Source: Acidobacteria bacterium AB60
GTDB taxonomy: Bacteria; Acidobacteriota; Terriglobia; Terriglobales; Acidobacteriaceae
DNA length: 64,000 nt
Direction of reading: 5' to 3'
Assembly: GCA_008682415.1 (NCBI GenBank)
Contig: VANK01000002.1
Span: forward strand, 620,001-684,000
Shown one piece after another: positions 41,061-49,877 of the stretch. Both the position numbers and the translations under genes were made by a program. Positions within the stretch are counted from its first letter, which is position 1. Each line of letters starts with the position of its first letter. The notes under the pieces were generated by a model that did no database searches, was not told the origin of the DNA, and saw only the letters and a list, made by a program, of their open reading frames with translations.

Positions 41061-41651
41061 ATGCCACCATCCAGCTTGAAGTCACAAATTGTGACTTCGA
41101 GCCTTCACATCGCAGCCGAAGTTGTCGAACAGCGCATCCTGTCGCTTCGCGGGCAGAAGGTGATGATCGACTCGGATCTTGCCGAGCTCTACGGCGTCGA
41201 AACTAAGGTTCTGAACCAGGCCGTAAAGCGCAATAGCGAGCGCTTCCCACCCGACTTCATGTTTCAACTTACCCCGGAAGAAGCCGAAGAGCTCAGGGAA
41301 TATCTGGGGCCCTCAAGTTTGAGGTCACAAATTGTGACCTCAAAAGATCCCCGTGGCGGGCGGCGCTATCTTCCTCTGGCTTTTACCGAGCAGGGTGTCG
41401 CCATGCTCTCCAGCGTGCTGCGAAGCCCGCGTGCCGTGCAGGTGAATATCGCGATTATGAGGGCCTTTGTGAAGCTGAGGGAACTGCTGGCCTCCCATCG
41501 CGACCTGGCGAAGCGGCTGGACGAGATGGAGGGCAAGTACGACGGCCACTTCAAGGTCGTCTTCGACGCAATTCGCAAGCTGACGGTTCCTGCCGAGAGG
41601 CCGCGCCGGCGAATCGGGTTTGTGGGGCCAGGAGATGAAAAGGCGGTTTGA
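41061..41651 (+). CDS. ORF6N (KilA-N-related) DNA-binding domain protein
   Basis: A 196-residue protein. The ORF6N domain spans about 18-125: [45 protein letters not shown], then [25 protein letters not shown] helical C-terminus follows ([21 protein letters not shown]). This family, common in phages and mobile islands, is a probable regulator. SQIVTS occurs twice (residues 8-13 and about 90-95), and both copies are encoded by long DNA palindromes. Starts at ATG 41061 or GTG 41091 are possible; the latter lies inside the first palindrome. No good SD is visible for the former. Confidence 0.85.
   Translation: MPPSSLKSQIVTSSLHIAAEVVEQRILSLRGQKVMIDSDLAELYGVETKVLNQAVKRNSERFPPDFMFQLTPEEAEELREYLGPSSLRSQIVTSKDPRGGRRYLPLAFTEQGVAMLSSVLRSPRAVQVNIAIMRAFVKLRELLASHRDLAKRLDEMEGKYDGHFKVVFDAIRKLTVPAERPRRRIGFVGPGDEKAV
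41078..41098. promoter_or_regulatory. palindrome 1 at the ORF6N start
   Basis: Perfect 10-bp arms GAAGTCACAA / TTGTGACTTC around a single central A. It shares the core GTCACAA-A-TTGTGAC with palindrome 2. Confidence 0.6.
41318..41344. promoter_or_regulatory. palindrome 2 inside the ORF6N gene
   Basis: Perfect 13-bp arms TTTGAGGTCACAA / TTGTGACCTCAAA around a central A, within the coding sequence, 240 bp after palindrome 1. Confidence 0.6.
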
Positions 41652-41959
41652 TCAGGCGGCGAGACCTTGATGGCGCGTGCCAGCATCAACCGGCGAGTGA
41701 TTGCGGGGATCCTACTGAGAGCCTGTGGAAATACAGGCCGGAGTGTGGGTAAGTGAGTCTAACTTCGGGCTGTTTTTCGAGCTAAGTCAACCGATATTGC
41801 AACGTTACCAGGGCATAAATCGCAGTTATTTGCGGTGGAGAAGCAAGGTTGCACTACTTATGGTGATATCCACAGATTTACCGGACTTTTACACTTGCTT
41901 CCACAGATCGACCAGGAGCATAGTCCCGTCAGTTGGTAGCGACGTAGCGAATCGGAAGT
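41652..41959. other. AT-richer leader region before the ncRNA candidate
   Basis: About 310 bp with no gene. It has a hairpin GCCTGT-ggaaat-ACAGGC at 41721-41738, just after the ORF6N gene. Base composition falls compared with both flanks, as expected of a promoter region. Confidence 0.45.
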
Positions 41960-42723
41960 GAACATTTCCTGCCACGCAGGAAGGTGGAAGGTTCGGTTAA
42001 CGACGGGGAATCGCCCGAAGCGCAAGCCGAGGGAGTGAAGAACCGAAGGAGATCGAAGAGCTTTTATCCTCCGCACGGCGGGACGATGCAAAGTTCGGTT
42101 ACGCAGGGGTCGCAAGTCCACTTGGGCAAGCGTGAACAAACGGCGGGAGCCGGGGAACGCGTCGGCAGCGCAAGCTGAAGGCGAAGGAACCGGAAGAAGC
42201 CGGGAGTGAATCGTCGGCTCAGGGAGAAGCAAGGCAAAGGTTCCGGCAGGAGAGTGTACAAGGCGCAAGCTGAGTACGCGATTCAAGCGGGAGCCGAACC
42301 GAGCGGAACCGGCCGGGTAGAAGATCTCGCCCTCAACGGATGCGGGTCGTCGCCGCAAGGCGAAGGCAGGCAGACGGTAAGGCGGGGTAAGAAACGCGGA
42401 CGGAGACAGTGGCAGCTGCAGAACTCCGGTAATACGCAGGCGGCGACGGCCGCGTGTGAGAGCCGGGCGAATGCAGAAGAGCCGGTCACCCGCTGGACGG
42501 GAAAGGCGCCGGTCAGAGGGCGCAGGGCTGGAAGGCGGTTCACGCCGTCGACGAGCCAGGCGAACGAAGACGGGAGGCTGGAAGCGTTCAGCAGCAGGAC
42601 GGACCCGGGCAAAGCTGAAGATTCATCGTCGAGTCATTGCCGGATGGTGTTTGGTTCGAAGAGTTACGAAGCGCCCGAGAGAGCGCCAGAGGCCGCAAGG
42701 CTTTTGGCGCTCTCGAATTTTTT
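41960..42723 (+). ncRNA. candidate large structured non-coding RNA, family not recognised
   Basis: About 760 bp, purine-rich on the plus strand, without a credible protein frame. It opens with a hairpin TTCCTGC-cac-GCAGGAA (41966-41982). Three diverged modules follow, each opening with a (A)GGTTCGG-like element and closing with GAACCG: about 41990-42049, 42091-42192 and 42239-42310. Each contains GCGCAAGC. GCAA tetraloops recur on GC stems: CAGC-GCAA-GCTG (42167-42178), TCGCC-GCAA-GGCGA (42350-42363) and the terminator loop. Other stems include GCGGC-gacg-GCCGC. The transcript would end at the terminator at 42679-42723. It does not show the RNase P, tmRNA, group I, or group II domain V patterns I know. 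Boundaries and the RNA nature are inference. Confidence 0.5.
42679..42723 (+). terminator. strong forward rho-independent terminator
   Basis: A 16-bp stem (two G-U pairs) capped by GCAA, 42679-42714, is followed by gaaTTTTTT. On the minus strand no T-run follows, so it serves a plus-strand transcript although no plus-strand protein gene lies within the preceding kilobase. Confidence 0.8.
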
Positions 42724-42743
42724 GAGCTGCGTTCGCCTGGGGC

Positions 42744-44375
42744 TTAGTGCATGGCCTCGGCGCCCGGACCCTGACCGGGACGATTCTTGCTGAGCAGGAA
42801 GGCGAGCAGCACCAGTCCGACGGACATCCAGGAGAGCTCGATGTAGACGTCCTGATATCCCTGCATGGCGGCCTGCTGGTTGAGCTGGTTGTAGAGGGAG
42901 CCGAGCGCCAGGCCCGCGCTGTTGGCGGATCCCGCGGAGCCGCCCAGAAATCCCTGCAAGGCGTTCAGGTGGCTCTGGTACCCGAGCATGCCGGGTTGCA
43001 TGGCCGATTGCAGGTGCTGCTGGTGCCACATGGAGCGGCTGGTGACCTGAGCGTTCGTGAGCGCGATCAGGATGCTGCCGCCGATGTTACGGGCAAAGTT
43101 GATGAGGCCGGCGACCTGATTGCTTTCTTCCTTGGGCAGGTCCACGTAGGCCGCGTTAGTGATCGAGATGAAGCAGAACGGCAGCGGCAGCATCTGGATG
43201 ACACGCAGCCAGGAGGCCTGGCTGAAGCTCATCTGCAGCGTGGTCACCTGCGCCGCGTAGCGGAAGGTGAAGGTAAACAGGATGAATCCGCACACCGCCA
43301 GGGTGCGGGCGGAGATCTTGCCGGTGGCCCAGCCGGCCAGGGGCATCATGATGACCAGAGCAATGCCGCCCGCGGTGAGGGCCATGCCGGCAGTCGTAGC
43401 GGTGTAGCCCAGCAACGCCTGCATGAACTGCGGCTGCAGCACGGTGTTCGCGTTGAGCACGCCGCCTACGAGCATCATCAGGAAGCAACAGATGGCGAAG
43501 TTCTTATAGCGGAAGAGGCGCAGGTTGATGATGGGCTTGTCGGTGTGCAACTCCCACAGCACCAGCGCGACCATGCCGCCGACGAAGAGGAAGGCGAAGA
43601 AGCGGATGAAGTCGGACGCGAACCAGTCGTTCTCTTCGCCCTTGTCGAGCATGATCTGCATGCCACCCATGGCGATTGAGAGAAATGCGAGACCCAGGAA
43701 GTCCATGTTGAACAGGCGCTTGCGATCCGGCTTGATCCACGGCGGATCGTCGACGAGCCGGGTGACCAGGATGAAGGCGAGCAAGCCCACCGGGATGTTG
43801 ATGAAGAAGATCCAGCGCCAGGAGAAGTTGTCGGTGATCCAGCCGCCCAGGGTCGGCCCGATGGACGGCGCGAGCACGGCGACAAGGCCGTAGAGCGCGA
43901 AGGCCTGGCCGCGCTTGTGGGGTTCGAAAGAGTCGGCCATGATGGCCTGGGCCATAGGTTGCAGGCCGCCCCCGCCGGCTCCCTGCAGGACCCGGAAGAG
44001 CAGGAGCATGGGCAGGGTGGGCGCGGCTCCGCAGAGGAAGCTCGAGATGGTGAAGATGACGATGCAGAAGAGGAAGAAGTTTTTGCGGCCCATCACACTG
44101 GAGGCCCAGGCGCCCAGCGGCAACACGATGGCATTTGAAACCAGATAGCTGGTGAGCACCCAAGTGCCCTGGTCGGTGCTGGCGCCCAGGCTCCCAGAGA
44201 TGTGGGGCAGGGCCACGTTGGCGATGGAGGTATCGAGCACCTCCATGAACGCGGCCAGCGCGACGGTGGCGGCGATCAGCCAGGGATTGGTCCTCGGCAC
44301 CCAGCGCGTCTGGGTGGCGGTCTGTGCGCCTGCGCCGGTGGCGGGTGCTGGGGAGGTGGATGAAGCTGCAGACAA
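42744..44375 (-). CDS. emrB: DHA2 family multidrug efflux MFS transporter (EmrB/QacA type)
   Basis: A 543-residue, 14-helix drug:proton antiporter. MEVLDTSIANVALPHISGSLGAS in helix 1 (motif D1) and the antiporter motif in PSIGPTLGGWITDNFSWRWIFFINIPVG (motif C) are diagnostic, as is GRKNFFLFCIV. It normally works with an EmrA-type membrane-fusion protein, which is not adjacent here. The TTG start at 44375 is supported by AGGAGA 5 bases upstream. Confidence 0.92.
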   Translation of the reverse strand: MSAASSTSPAPATGAGAQTATQTRWVPRTNPWLIAATVALAAFMEVLDTSIANVALPHISGSLGASTDQGTWVLTSYLVSNAIVLPLGAWASSVMGRKNFFLFCIVIFTISSFLCGAAPTLPMLLLFRVLQGAGGGGLQPMAQAIMADSFEPHKRGQAFALYGLVAVLAPSIGPTLGGWITDNFSWRWIFFINIPVGLLAFILVTRLVDDPPWIKPDRKRLFNMDFLGLAFLSIAMGGMQIMLDKGEENDWFASDFIRFFAFLFVGGMVALVLWELHTDKPIINLRLFRYKNFAICCFLMMLVGGVLNANTVLQPQFMQALLGYTATTAGMALTAGGIALVIMMPLAGWATGKISARTLAVCGFILFTFTFRYAAQVTTLQMSFSQASWLRVIQMLPLPFCFISITNAAYVDLPKEESNQVAGLINFARNIGGSILIALTNAQVTSRSMWHQQHLQSAMQPGMLGYQSHLNALQGFLGGSAGSANSAGLALGSLYNQLNQQAAMQGYQDVYIELSWMSVGLVLLAFLLSKNRPGQGPGAEAMH

Positions 44376-44513
44376 GGGGATCTCCTTACAAAGATCGAGT
44401 CGCTCGGATTGCTGTGATGCAGCTCAGCCGACGGGAAGGCGGCGTGCGCGACAGAAACGCGTGTTTCTGCCCTGGTTTTTAGATTCAGGAGGGGGGCGTT
44501 GGGTTCATGACCC

Positions 44514-45743
44514 TCAGAAGGAGGCTGTTTCGGGTTGCGCATCGTGAACCGCGGGCATTCTCCAGCCGATCAGGGCGATGATAAGGGCCACCGCCTGCAT
44601 GACCAGGATGAAGGCCACGCAGGCGCGCCATCTTCCCAAGTTCCAGAAGAGACCGGGAACGCTGCCGGCGGCGGTGCCGCCCAGGTAGTAGCAGGTGAGG
44701 TAAAAGCCGGCGGCGGTGACGCGGGCCTCGGGCGGGGAGGCGACCCGCAAGTGGCTCTGTGACGCGGTCTGGGCAACGAAGACGCCCGAAGACAGCATGG
44801 TGAGGCCGACGATCACCAGAGGCAGAGAGGGGGCTAGGGTCAGCACCACGCCGATCATGGAAAAGACGATGGCGCCGGCGATCCCGGCGCGGAGGCCGAA
44901 GAAGCCGATGAGGAATCCGCCCGTGGGGGTGACGACCAGGCCCACAAGATAGACCACGAACAGCGAGCTCAGGACCGTGGTCGAGAGCGAAAACGGCGGC
45001 GCGCTCAGATGAAAGGTGATCCAGGTAAAGACACCGACCAGCGAAAAGAGCACATTGAAGCCGACCGCGAAGGTGGCTACCAGGCGGCGACTGCGGAGAA
45101 GTTCCTGGAGCTGGTACGGGAACCGCGGGAGGGCACCGGGAGAGCTGGAAGGCGCGGGACGTCCGTGGCCTTTGGGAAGCCACGCGGCGACCGCAGCCGC
45201 TCCTGCCAGTCCGAAGAGGCCGATGGCAACAAAGCTGGCGCGCCAGCTGAAGGAATCGGCGAGGATGCCGCTGGTGAGCCGGCCCAGGAATCCGCCCAGC
45301 GCGGTGCCGCTGACGTAGAAGCTCATCACCAGGGCCATGCGCTCCGGCGGCCACTCTTCGCCGATGTAGGTCACGACGACCGCATAGATGCCGGGCAGCG
45401 TGAGGCCCTGCAGGAAGCGCCAGAAGATGAGCTGGCCGATGCTGTGGGCGGTCGCCGCGAGCAGGGTTGGCGCGGTGACGCCGATCAGGGAGGCGACGAT
45501 CACGTTCTTGCGCGGAAGGCGCTCGGTGAGCGCGCCGAAGAACGGAGCAGAGAGGGCCACGCCCAGCGTGGCTGCGGAGACGGTGAGGCTCACCGATGTT
45601 TTGGAGGCATGGAAGAGGGTCTCGAGCAGCGGCAGCAAGGGCTGCGTGCAGTAGAGGCCGAGGAAGGCGCAGACACCGCAGAGAACCACCGCGGCGACAG
45701 CCCAGGGGCTGGGTGCGGCGCGCGTCTCGACCTCAGGCTCCAA
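44514..45743 (-). CDS. MFS transporter, 12-helix (YnfM-like)
   Basis: A 409-residue permease. PLLPLLETLFHASKTSVSLTVSAATLGVALSAPFFGALTERLPRKNV gives the MFS motif A loop between helices 2 and 3 (GALTERLPRK). SGTALGGFLGRLTSGILADSFSWRASF gives a motif C-like antiporter signature, so efflux is likely. The substrate is unknown. The start is set by the first helix beginning near residue 14; the codon at 45743 is TTG with a weak SD. It lies 138 bp upstream of emrB on the same strand. Confidence 0.85.
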   Translation of the reverse strand: MEPEVETRAAPSPWAVAAVVLCGVCAFLGLYCTQPLLPLLETLFHASKTSVSLTVSAATLGVALSAPFFGALTERLPRKNVIVASLIGVTAPTLLAATAHSIGQLIFWRFLQGLTLPGIYAVVVTYIGEEWPPERMALVMSFYVSGTALGGFLGRLTSGILADSFSWRASFVAIGLFGLAGAAAVAAWLPKGHGRPAPSSSPGALPRFPYQLQELLRSRRLVATFAVGFNVLFSLVGVFTWITFHLSAPPFSLSTTVLSSLFVVYLVGLVVTPTGGFLIGFFGLRAGIAGAIVFSMIGVVLTLAPSLPLVIVGLTMLSSGVFVAQTASQSHLRVASPPEARVTAAGFYLTCYYLGGTAAGSVPGLFWNLGRWRACVAFILVMQAVALIIALIGWRMPAVHDAQPETASF

Positions 45744-45793
45744 TCATCAGGATAGCGGAGACGCCATGTGATCGCGGTGGTAAGAAACCAGAG

Positions 45794-46282
45794 CTACGAT
45801 GTGGATAGGTGTACCGGCTGCGCTTCGCGGGCGTAGTCGCTGCAATCAGGATCCCAGGGGAAGCGGCCGAACTGGTCGCTCCAGAAGCATTGCAGCATGG
45901 GGAAGGGATCGCTCTCGTAGAACCACAGGGCGTATCCGACATGTTCGCGGTAGAAGCGCGGATCCACTTCCTTGAAGCAACACAGGTGGGGCGCCTTGAG
46001 GATGCCTTCATAGATGCGGTCGGCCTGGAATTTCACCCCATTTTGAATATCGAGGCCGATCACGTTCACGGCCTTCATGCAGGTCTCGACGGGCAATCCG
46101 AAGAGGATGACCTCGGGATGCTGAAGCGTGTGAAAGAACCCGATGGAGTAGGCAAAGTCAGGCCCTTGCTCCCGCTCGCGGGCGAGAACGCCGGTGATCT
46201 GCCAGCCGTCGGTATGAATTTCTCGCAGGACCTTGGCGTCGAGAGCAGAAAGATCGTTAGCCTCTTCGAGCGAGCGCGTCAT
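45794..46282 (-). CDS. DUF4262 domain-containing protein
   Basis: A 162-residue cytosolic protein. The DUF4262 pattern is clear: VLREIHTDGWQITGV, DFAYSIGFFHTLQHPEVILFGLP and the C-terminal QCFWSDQFGRFPWDPDC. Members are scattered in bacteria with no known activity. Confidence 0.88.
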   Translation of the reverse strand: MTRSLEEANDLSALDAKVLREIHTDGWQITGVLAREREQGPDFAYSIGFFHTLQHPEVILFGLPVETCMKAVNVIGLDIQNGVKFQADRIYEGILKAPHLCCFKEVDPRFYREHVGYALWFYESDPFPMLQCFWSDQFGRFPWDPDCSDYAREAQPVHLSTS

Positions 46283-46333
46283 AGGAGTTGAGAGTATTCC
46301 CTTCGACTGCCGGTTGCTCCGAGCCGCTTTCGC

Positions 46334-47023
46334 TCAGTCGCCATGTGAGGGTTGGAACGACGTTCCCCGCCGCGAGCGACGATTCGCCCGCTTCGTCTTC
46401 CATATGCTATAGACGAGGCCGGCAACCGTCAGGATGACGAAGGTCCATAGGATAGGCGCGGACCATCGATTCAGGACCTTGGCCCACAGGTGCACCATGT
46501 GCCGGCCGTAACGGACGGCGAGCCATCCCACGAGAGCGTAGCGAATGGCCCGGCCTGCGCCGAAGGCCAGCAGGAACCTCCTCCACGTGGCGCCCAGGGC
46601 TCCGGCGGCGAGAAGGAAAGGCCAGAGCGGAATGGGCGGGGGCAGAACGGCAGGCAGCATGACCGCCAGGATGGAGTGCTTCTGCGACCAGCCCTGGACG
46701 CGCTTCTGCAATCGCTGCGGCACGTAGCGGTCGATGGCGGCCTCGCCTCCTTTCTTGCCCAGCCGCCAGGTGGTATAGCCGCCCACAAGACTGCCCGCGA
46801 CGCCGCAGGCGACATACAGAAATGGGTTCGCCCCGTGCGCGATGAACCACAACAGCAGAAGATCGGTGCTGCCGGGAATGGCGAGAGGGATGATGGTGGC
46901 GTCCACGAGCGCGACGCCGAAGACTCCGGGAGCGCCCAGATGAAGCAGCCAGTGAAAGGCGCCGGCATGCTTCCCCTGTGCCGGATCGCTGCTGGCCTGC
47001 AGAAGGGCTGTGATCACCTTCAC
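46334..47023 (-). CDS. VTT/DedA-superfamily membrane protein
   Basis: A 229-residue protein with about five helices. GVFGVALVDATIIPLAIPGSTDLLLL and GVAGSLVGGYTTWRLGKKGGE form the re-entrant-loop pattern of VTT-domain proteins (the YqaA/DedA group), which act in lipid scrambling or membrane homeostasis. The C-terminus is strongly basic (KTKRANRRSRRGTS). The gene is monocistronic as far as can be seen. Confidence 0.8.
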   Translation of the reverse strand: MKVITALLQASSDPAQGKHAGAFHWLLHLGAPGVFGVALVDATIIPLAIPGSTDLLLLWFIAHGANPFLYVACGVAGSLVGGYTTWRLGKKGGEAAIDRYVPQRLQKRVQGWSQKHSILAVMLPAVLPPPIPLWPFLLAAGALGATWRRFLLAFGAGRAIRYALVGWLAVRYGRHMVHLWAKVLNRWSAPILWTFVILTVAGLVYSIWKTKRANRRSRRGTSFQPSHGD

Positions 47024-47165
47024 TTGGACGCACGCCGCAACGCCGCAGTCGCCCGGCAGAGCAATCCATCAGCGCAGCGGCGGCTGGCGGAGGGTTGGCA
47101 AACGAAAGTCTTGGCTCGAAAGCCGCATTTTTCGCCCCGGCGCGGATTGAGTAACCTAGAAGCAG

Positions 47166-48500
47166 ATGACCTTCCCCGCTCCACGGCCGCCCCGGCGCGG
47201 TCTCGAGTCCTTTGCGTCCCGCGATTTCCGTCGCTATCAGCTGGCGCGCGTGGCCGTGATCCTGGGAGCGGAGGCGCAGTCAGTGGCCGTCGCCTGGCAG
47301 GTCTACTCCATCACCCACCGCCCGCTCGACCTCGGCTACACCGGTCTGGCGCTCTTTCTCCCCGGGCTGCTGTTTCTGCTGCCGGCGGGCCACGTGGCCG
47401 ACCGTTTCGATCGCCGCCAGGTAATCCTGATCTGCTATGCGCTGCAGGTGCTGTGCACCCTGGGGCTGCTGACCATCACCGTGACGGGCGTGCATCGCGT
47501 TCTCCCTATCTACGCTGTGCTCTTTTTGATCGGGACCGGCCGGGCGTTCTCCGGACCCGCGAGTTCCGCCCTGATTCCCCACTTGGTGCCTGAGCAGCAC
47601 TTTGTTAACGCGGTCACCTGGGGCGGCGCGATCTTTCAGTTTGCCAACACCATGGGCCCCGCGCTGGGAGGCCTGATGTTCACTCTGCCTTTGACGCTTG
47701 TTCCGCCCTCCTGGGGACTGGAAGGCGCAGGGATTGTCTATGTCTTCACCCTGACCACGCTGTGGTGGTTCCTTGTCCTGATTGGGACCTTGCGCGTGCG
47801 CCCCGGTCGCATGGAGCATCGTGAGCTCTCGCTCAAAGTCGTCCTGGCGGGCTTCCAGTATGTCTGGAGCATGCCCATGCTGCTGGGCTCGTTCTCACTG
47901 GACCTGTTCGTGGTCCTGCTGGGCGGGGCAGTGGCGCTGATGCCCATCTTTGCGCATGAGGTGTTGCACACTGGTCCGCAGGGACTGGGACTGCTGCGTG
48001 CCGCCCCGGCCGTCGGTGCGTTGTGCACGTCGCTGCTTTTGGCGCGTTTCCCACTGAAGCGGAAGGCCGGCATCCGGCTGTTCGTGTCTGTTGCCGTCTT
48101 CGGGGCAGCGACGGTGGTCTTCGGCCTGTCGCATAGCCTCTGGATTTCTCTGGTAGCCCTGGCGGTCCTGGGCGCCTCCGACATGGTCAGCGTGATCATC
48201 CGGGGTTCGCTGCTGCAGTTGGCCACCCCGCCGGAGATGCGCGGCCGCGTCAGCGCCGTGAACTCGCTGTTCATCGGCGCTTCCAACGAACTGGGGGAAT
48301 TTGAAAGCGGGCTGACCGCGCAGTGGTGGGGCGCGGTGCGTGCCACGGTGGTCGGCGGGATCGGTGCTCTGGCGGTTGCCGGAGTCTGGACCGTTGTGTT
48401 TCCCGATCTCCGCGATGCCGACGAGCTGTCCTCCAAGCTCCGCCGGAAGGACCCGGTCCCGCCCCAGCCCGAGCCGCAACCCGTGTCCGTCCGGCGATAA
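47166..48500 (+). CDS. MFS transporter (EntS / MFS_3 type)
   Basis: A 444-residue, 12-helix transporter. FASRDFRRYQLARVAVILGAEAQSVAVAWQVY opens it as in EntS-like exporters, GHVADRFDRRQVILICYALQ is motif A, and LQLATPPEMRGRVSAVNSLFIGASNELG is the second-half signature common to this subfamily. EntS exports enterobactin, but no siderophore genes are here, so substrate is unknown. The tail is Pro-rich and cytosolic. Confidence 0.85.
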   Translation: MTFPAPRPPRRGLESFASRDFRRYQLARVAVILGAEAQSVAVAWQVYSITHRPLDLGYTGLALFLPGLLFLLPAGHVADRFDRRQVILICYALQVLCTLGLLTITVTGVHRVLPIYAVLFLIGTGRAFSGPASSALIPHLVPEQHFVNAVTWGGAIFQFANTMGPALGGLMFTLPLTLVPPSWGLEGAGIVYVFTLTTLWWFLVLIGTLRVRPGRMEHRELSLKVVLAGFQYVWSMPMLLGSFSLDLFVVLLGGAVALMPIFAHEVLHTGPQGLGLLRAAPAVGALCTSLLLARFPLKRKAGIRLFVSVAVFGAATVVFGLSHSLWISLVALAVLGASDMVSVIIRGSLLQLATPPEMRGRVSAVNSLFIGASNELGEFESGLTAQWWGAVRATVVGGIGALAVAGVWTVVFPDLRDADELSSKLRRKDPVPPQPEPQPVSVRR

Positions 48501-48512
48501 AAGACGCGTTCC

Positions 48513-48824
48513 TTACTCCGGCTGCCGCGCGCCTTCCTTGGCTCCCTCGGCCCCGCCCTTCACGGTGTTCTTGGTCTTGTGCCACGCCTTCTTGGTATGG
48601 CGCTTGGTGGAGTGGTACGCCTTCTGCGTGCCTTCCTTGGTACCACGGCCGGCGTCCTTGACGGCATTCTTCGTCTCGTGCCCGGCGTCTTTCATGTCCT
48701 GTTTGGCGCGTGCGCCCTCGGGGGAGTCCTGGGCCGGAGTAAGAGGTTGATTCCACGCCATGGCGGGCACGCTGATCAGTGCGCCGGCGAGCAGGATTGC
48801 GGAGAACTGCCGATACTTTCTCAT
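48513..48824 (-). CDS. small exported Lys/Thr/Gly-rich repeat protein
   Basis: About 103 residues. A signal peptide (MRKYRQFSAILLAGALISVPAMA) precedes a low-complexity helix-prone region with repeats resembling LEA proteins: KDAGHETKNAVKDAGRGTKEG, then KAYHSTKRHTKKAWHKTKNTVKG. It is probably periplasmic and disordered. LEA-like proteins are associated with desiccation or stress tolerance, which is only an analogy here. An in-frame TTG 3 codons upstream is also possible; no SD is clear. The family is unknown. Confidence 0.6.
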   Translation of the reverse strand: MRKYRQFSAILLAGALISVPAMAWNQPLTPAQDSPEGARAKQDMKDAGHETKNAVKDAGRGTKEGTQKAYHSTKRHTKKAWHKTKNTVKGGAEGAKEGARQPE

Positions 48825-48880
48825 AGATAACAAAGATGGTTCCGGGGGACAGAGAGTTGGTTGGGCGGGTCTCTGTGCCC

Positions 48881-48915
48881 AAAAACGACACCCCCTTCGC
48901 CGGGGCGAAGGGGGT
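48881..48915 (-). terminator. rho-independent terminator after the efflux operon
   Basis: On the minus strand a perfect 12-bp stem (ACCCCCTTCGCC / GGCGAAGGGGGT, bases 48915-48890) is followed by gtcgTTTTT. It lies 24 bp past the stop of the STN-like gene. Confidence 0.88.
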
Positions 48916-48938
48916 CTGGAGATGCTCGGTATCGGCCG

Positions 48939-49823
48939 CTAGTTTTGCGGCGGCGGGGGTGTGGTCTGCTGCTGTTGCTGATTCATCTGCTTGCGCAACT
49001 CGAACATCTGCTGCATGTTGACGATCTGCTCTTCCGTCGTGGCCGGATGGCTGCTGAAATTGTTGTTGGTCGCCGGAGCGGGAGCCACCGCGGTCGGAGT
49101 CGCCGGGGTGTCCGGCTGCGGCGGAGCGGCATCCGCGGGCTTCTGCGCCGGGTCGGCTGCCGGGGTCGCAGGCGGGTTGTCGGCCGCCGCCGGTGCCGGT
49201 GTTTCGGTCACCGCCTCTCGGGGCTTGCCGAGTTCGGCCGCTGCCGCACTGTCCGCGTCGGTCATGGGATGAGGGATGGAGGCCTGGTGCATCTGCAGGA
49301 AGGCACGGCGGCTGAGCGAACCCCCGTGACCATCGTCCACCGTCGCAGGCGAGCTGCTGTCATTGGTGGTGCGGGCCAACAGAACGATCGAGTCGATCTT
49401 GTCCTCGTCCGCCGGCGAGGCTCCGATCACATAGTTGTAGCCGGTATTGCTCAGCAGCACGTCCAGAACCTGCGAGGCGGGCCCGGGCCCGATCTTGTCG
49501 AAGATGCGCTTGGAGCCGGCGGCATCGGGGATATCGATGCGGGTGCCCATGCAGCGATGAACTTCGTTCAGCACGCTGGAGAGGGTGGAGTTGTTCGCGG
49601 AGATCGTCATCTGGTTGCCGGCGCAGACCACCTTGGGCGGCGTCACCGGCGCTTCGGGGGGCGGGGCGACCACGGCTGCCGGAGCCGGCTGGGCGTCCGC
49701 ATCCGGAGCAGCCGCAGGAGTTGCCGCCGTGCCCTGCTGCGCGCCCGCCATCGCTGCCGCCGCGCTCAAACTCAGAGCCATCAGCAGGATCCGGAGGGCT
49801 TGCTCGCGATAATTCGATCCCAT
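48939..49823 (-). CDS. exported protein with secretin/TonB short N-terminal (STN)-like domain
   Basis: A 294-residue protein. A signal peptide (1-28, ending AMAGAQ) and Ala/Pro-rich linker precede a compact domain at about 65-150, ANNSTLSSVLNEVHRCMGTRIDIPDAAG ... VLDVLLSNTGYNYVIG, which matches the STN/N0 fold of secretins and TonB receptors. The rest (160-294) is Pro/Ala-rich and ends in a polyglutamine run (QMNQQQQQ). GAGGAG lies 4 bases before the ATG at 49823. It is the last gene of the RND efflux operon, where an outer-membrane channel gene would be expected. Confidence 0.6.
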   Translation of the reverse strand: MGSNYREQALRILLMALSLSAAAAMAGAQQGTAATPAAAPDADAQPAPAAVVAPPPEAPVTPPKVVCAGNQMTISANNSTLSSVLNEVHRCMGTRIDIPDAAGSKRIFDKIGPGPASQVLDVLLSNTGYNYVIGASPADEDKIDSIVLLARTTNDSSSPATVDDGHGGSLSRRAFLQMHQASIPHPMTDADSAAAAELGKPREAVTETPAPAAADNPPATPAADPAQKPADAAPPQPDTPATPTAVAPAPATNNNFSSHPATTEEQIVNMQQMFELRKQMNQQQQQTTPPPPQN

Positions 49824-49877
49824 AAACTCCTCTTTCCATGCCTTCCCGGCAGGGGAAGTGCCTTTCAATGTCTCACA

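Noticed and set aside
42385..42445. Short resemblance to the 16S rRNA 530 loop (ggtaatacgcagg)
   Set aside because: Flanking sequence does not follow 16S; chance match of about 10 bases.
41960..42723. Group II intron or CRISPR array as explanation for the repeated modules
   Set aside because: No domain V-like hairpin, no reverse transcriptase, and the modules are diverged with unequal spacing.
41984..42793. Plus- and minus-strand frames of 64-195 codons in the ncRNA candidate
   Set aside because: No SD, low-complexity Arg/Gly/Gln composition, and frames break at module boundaries.
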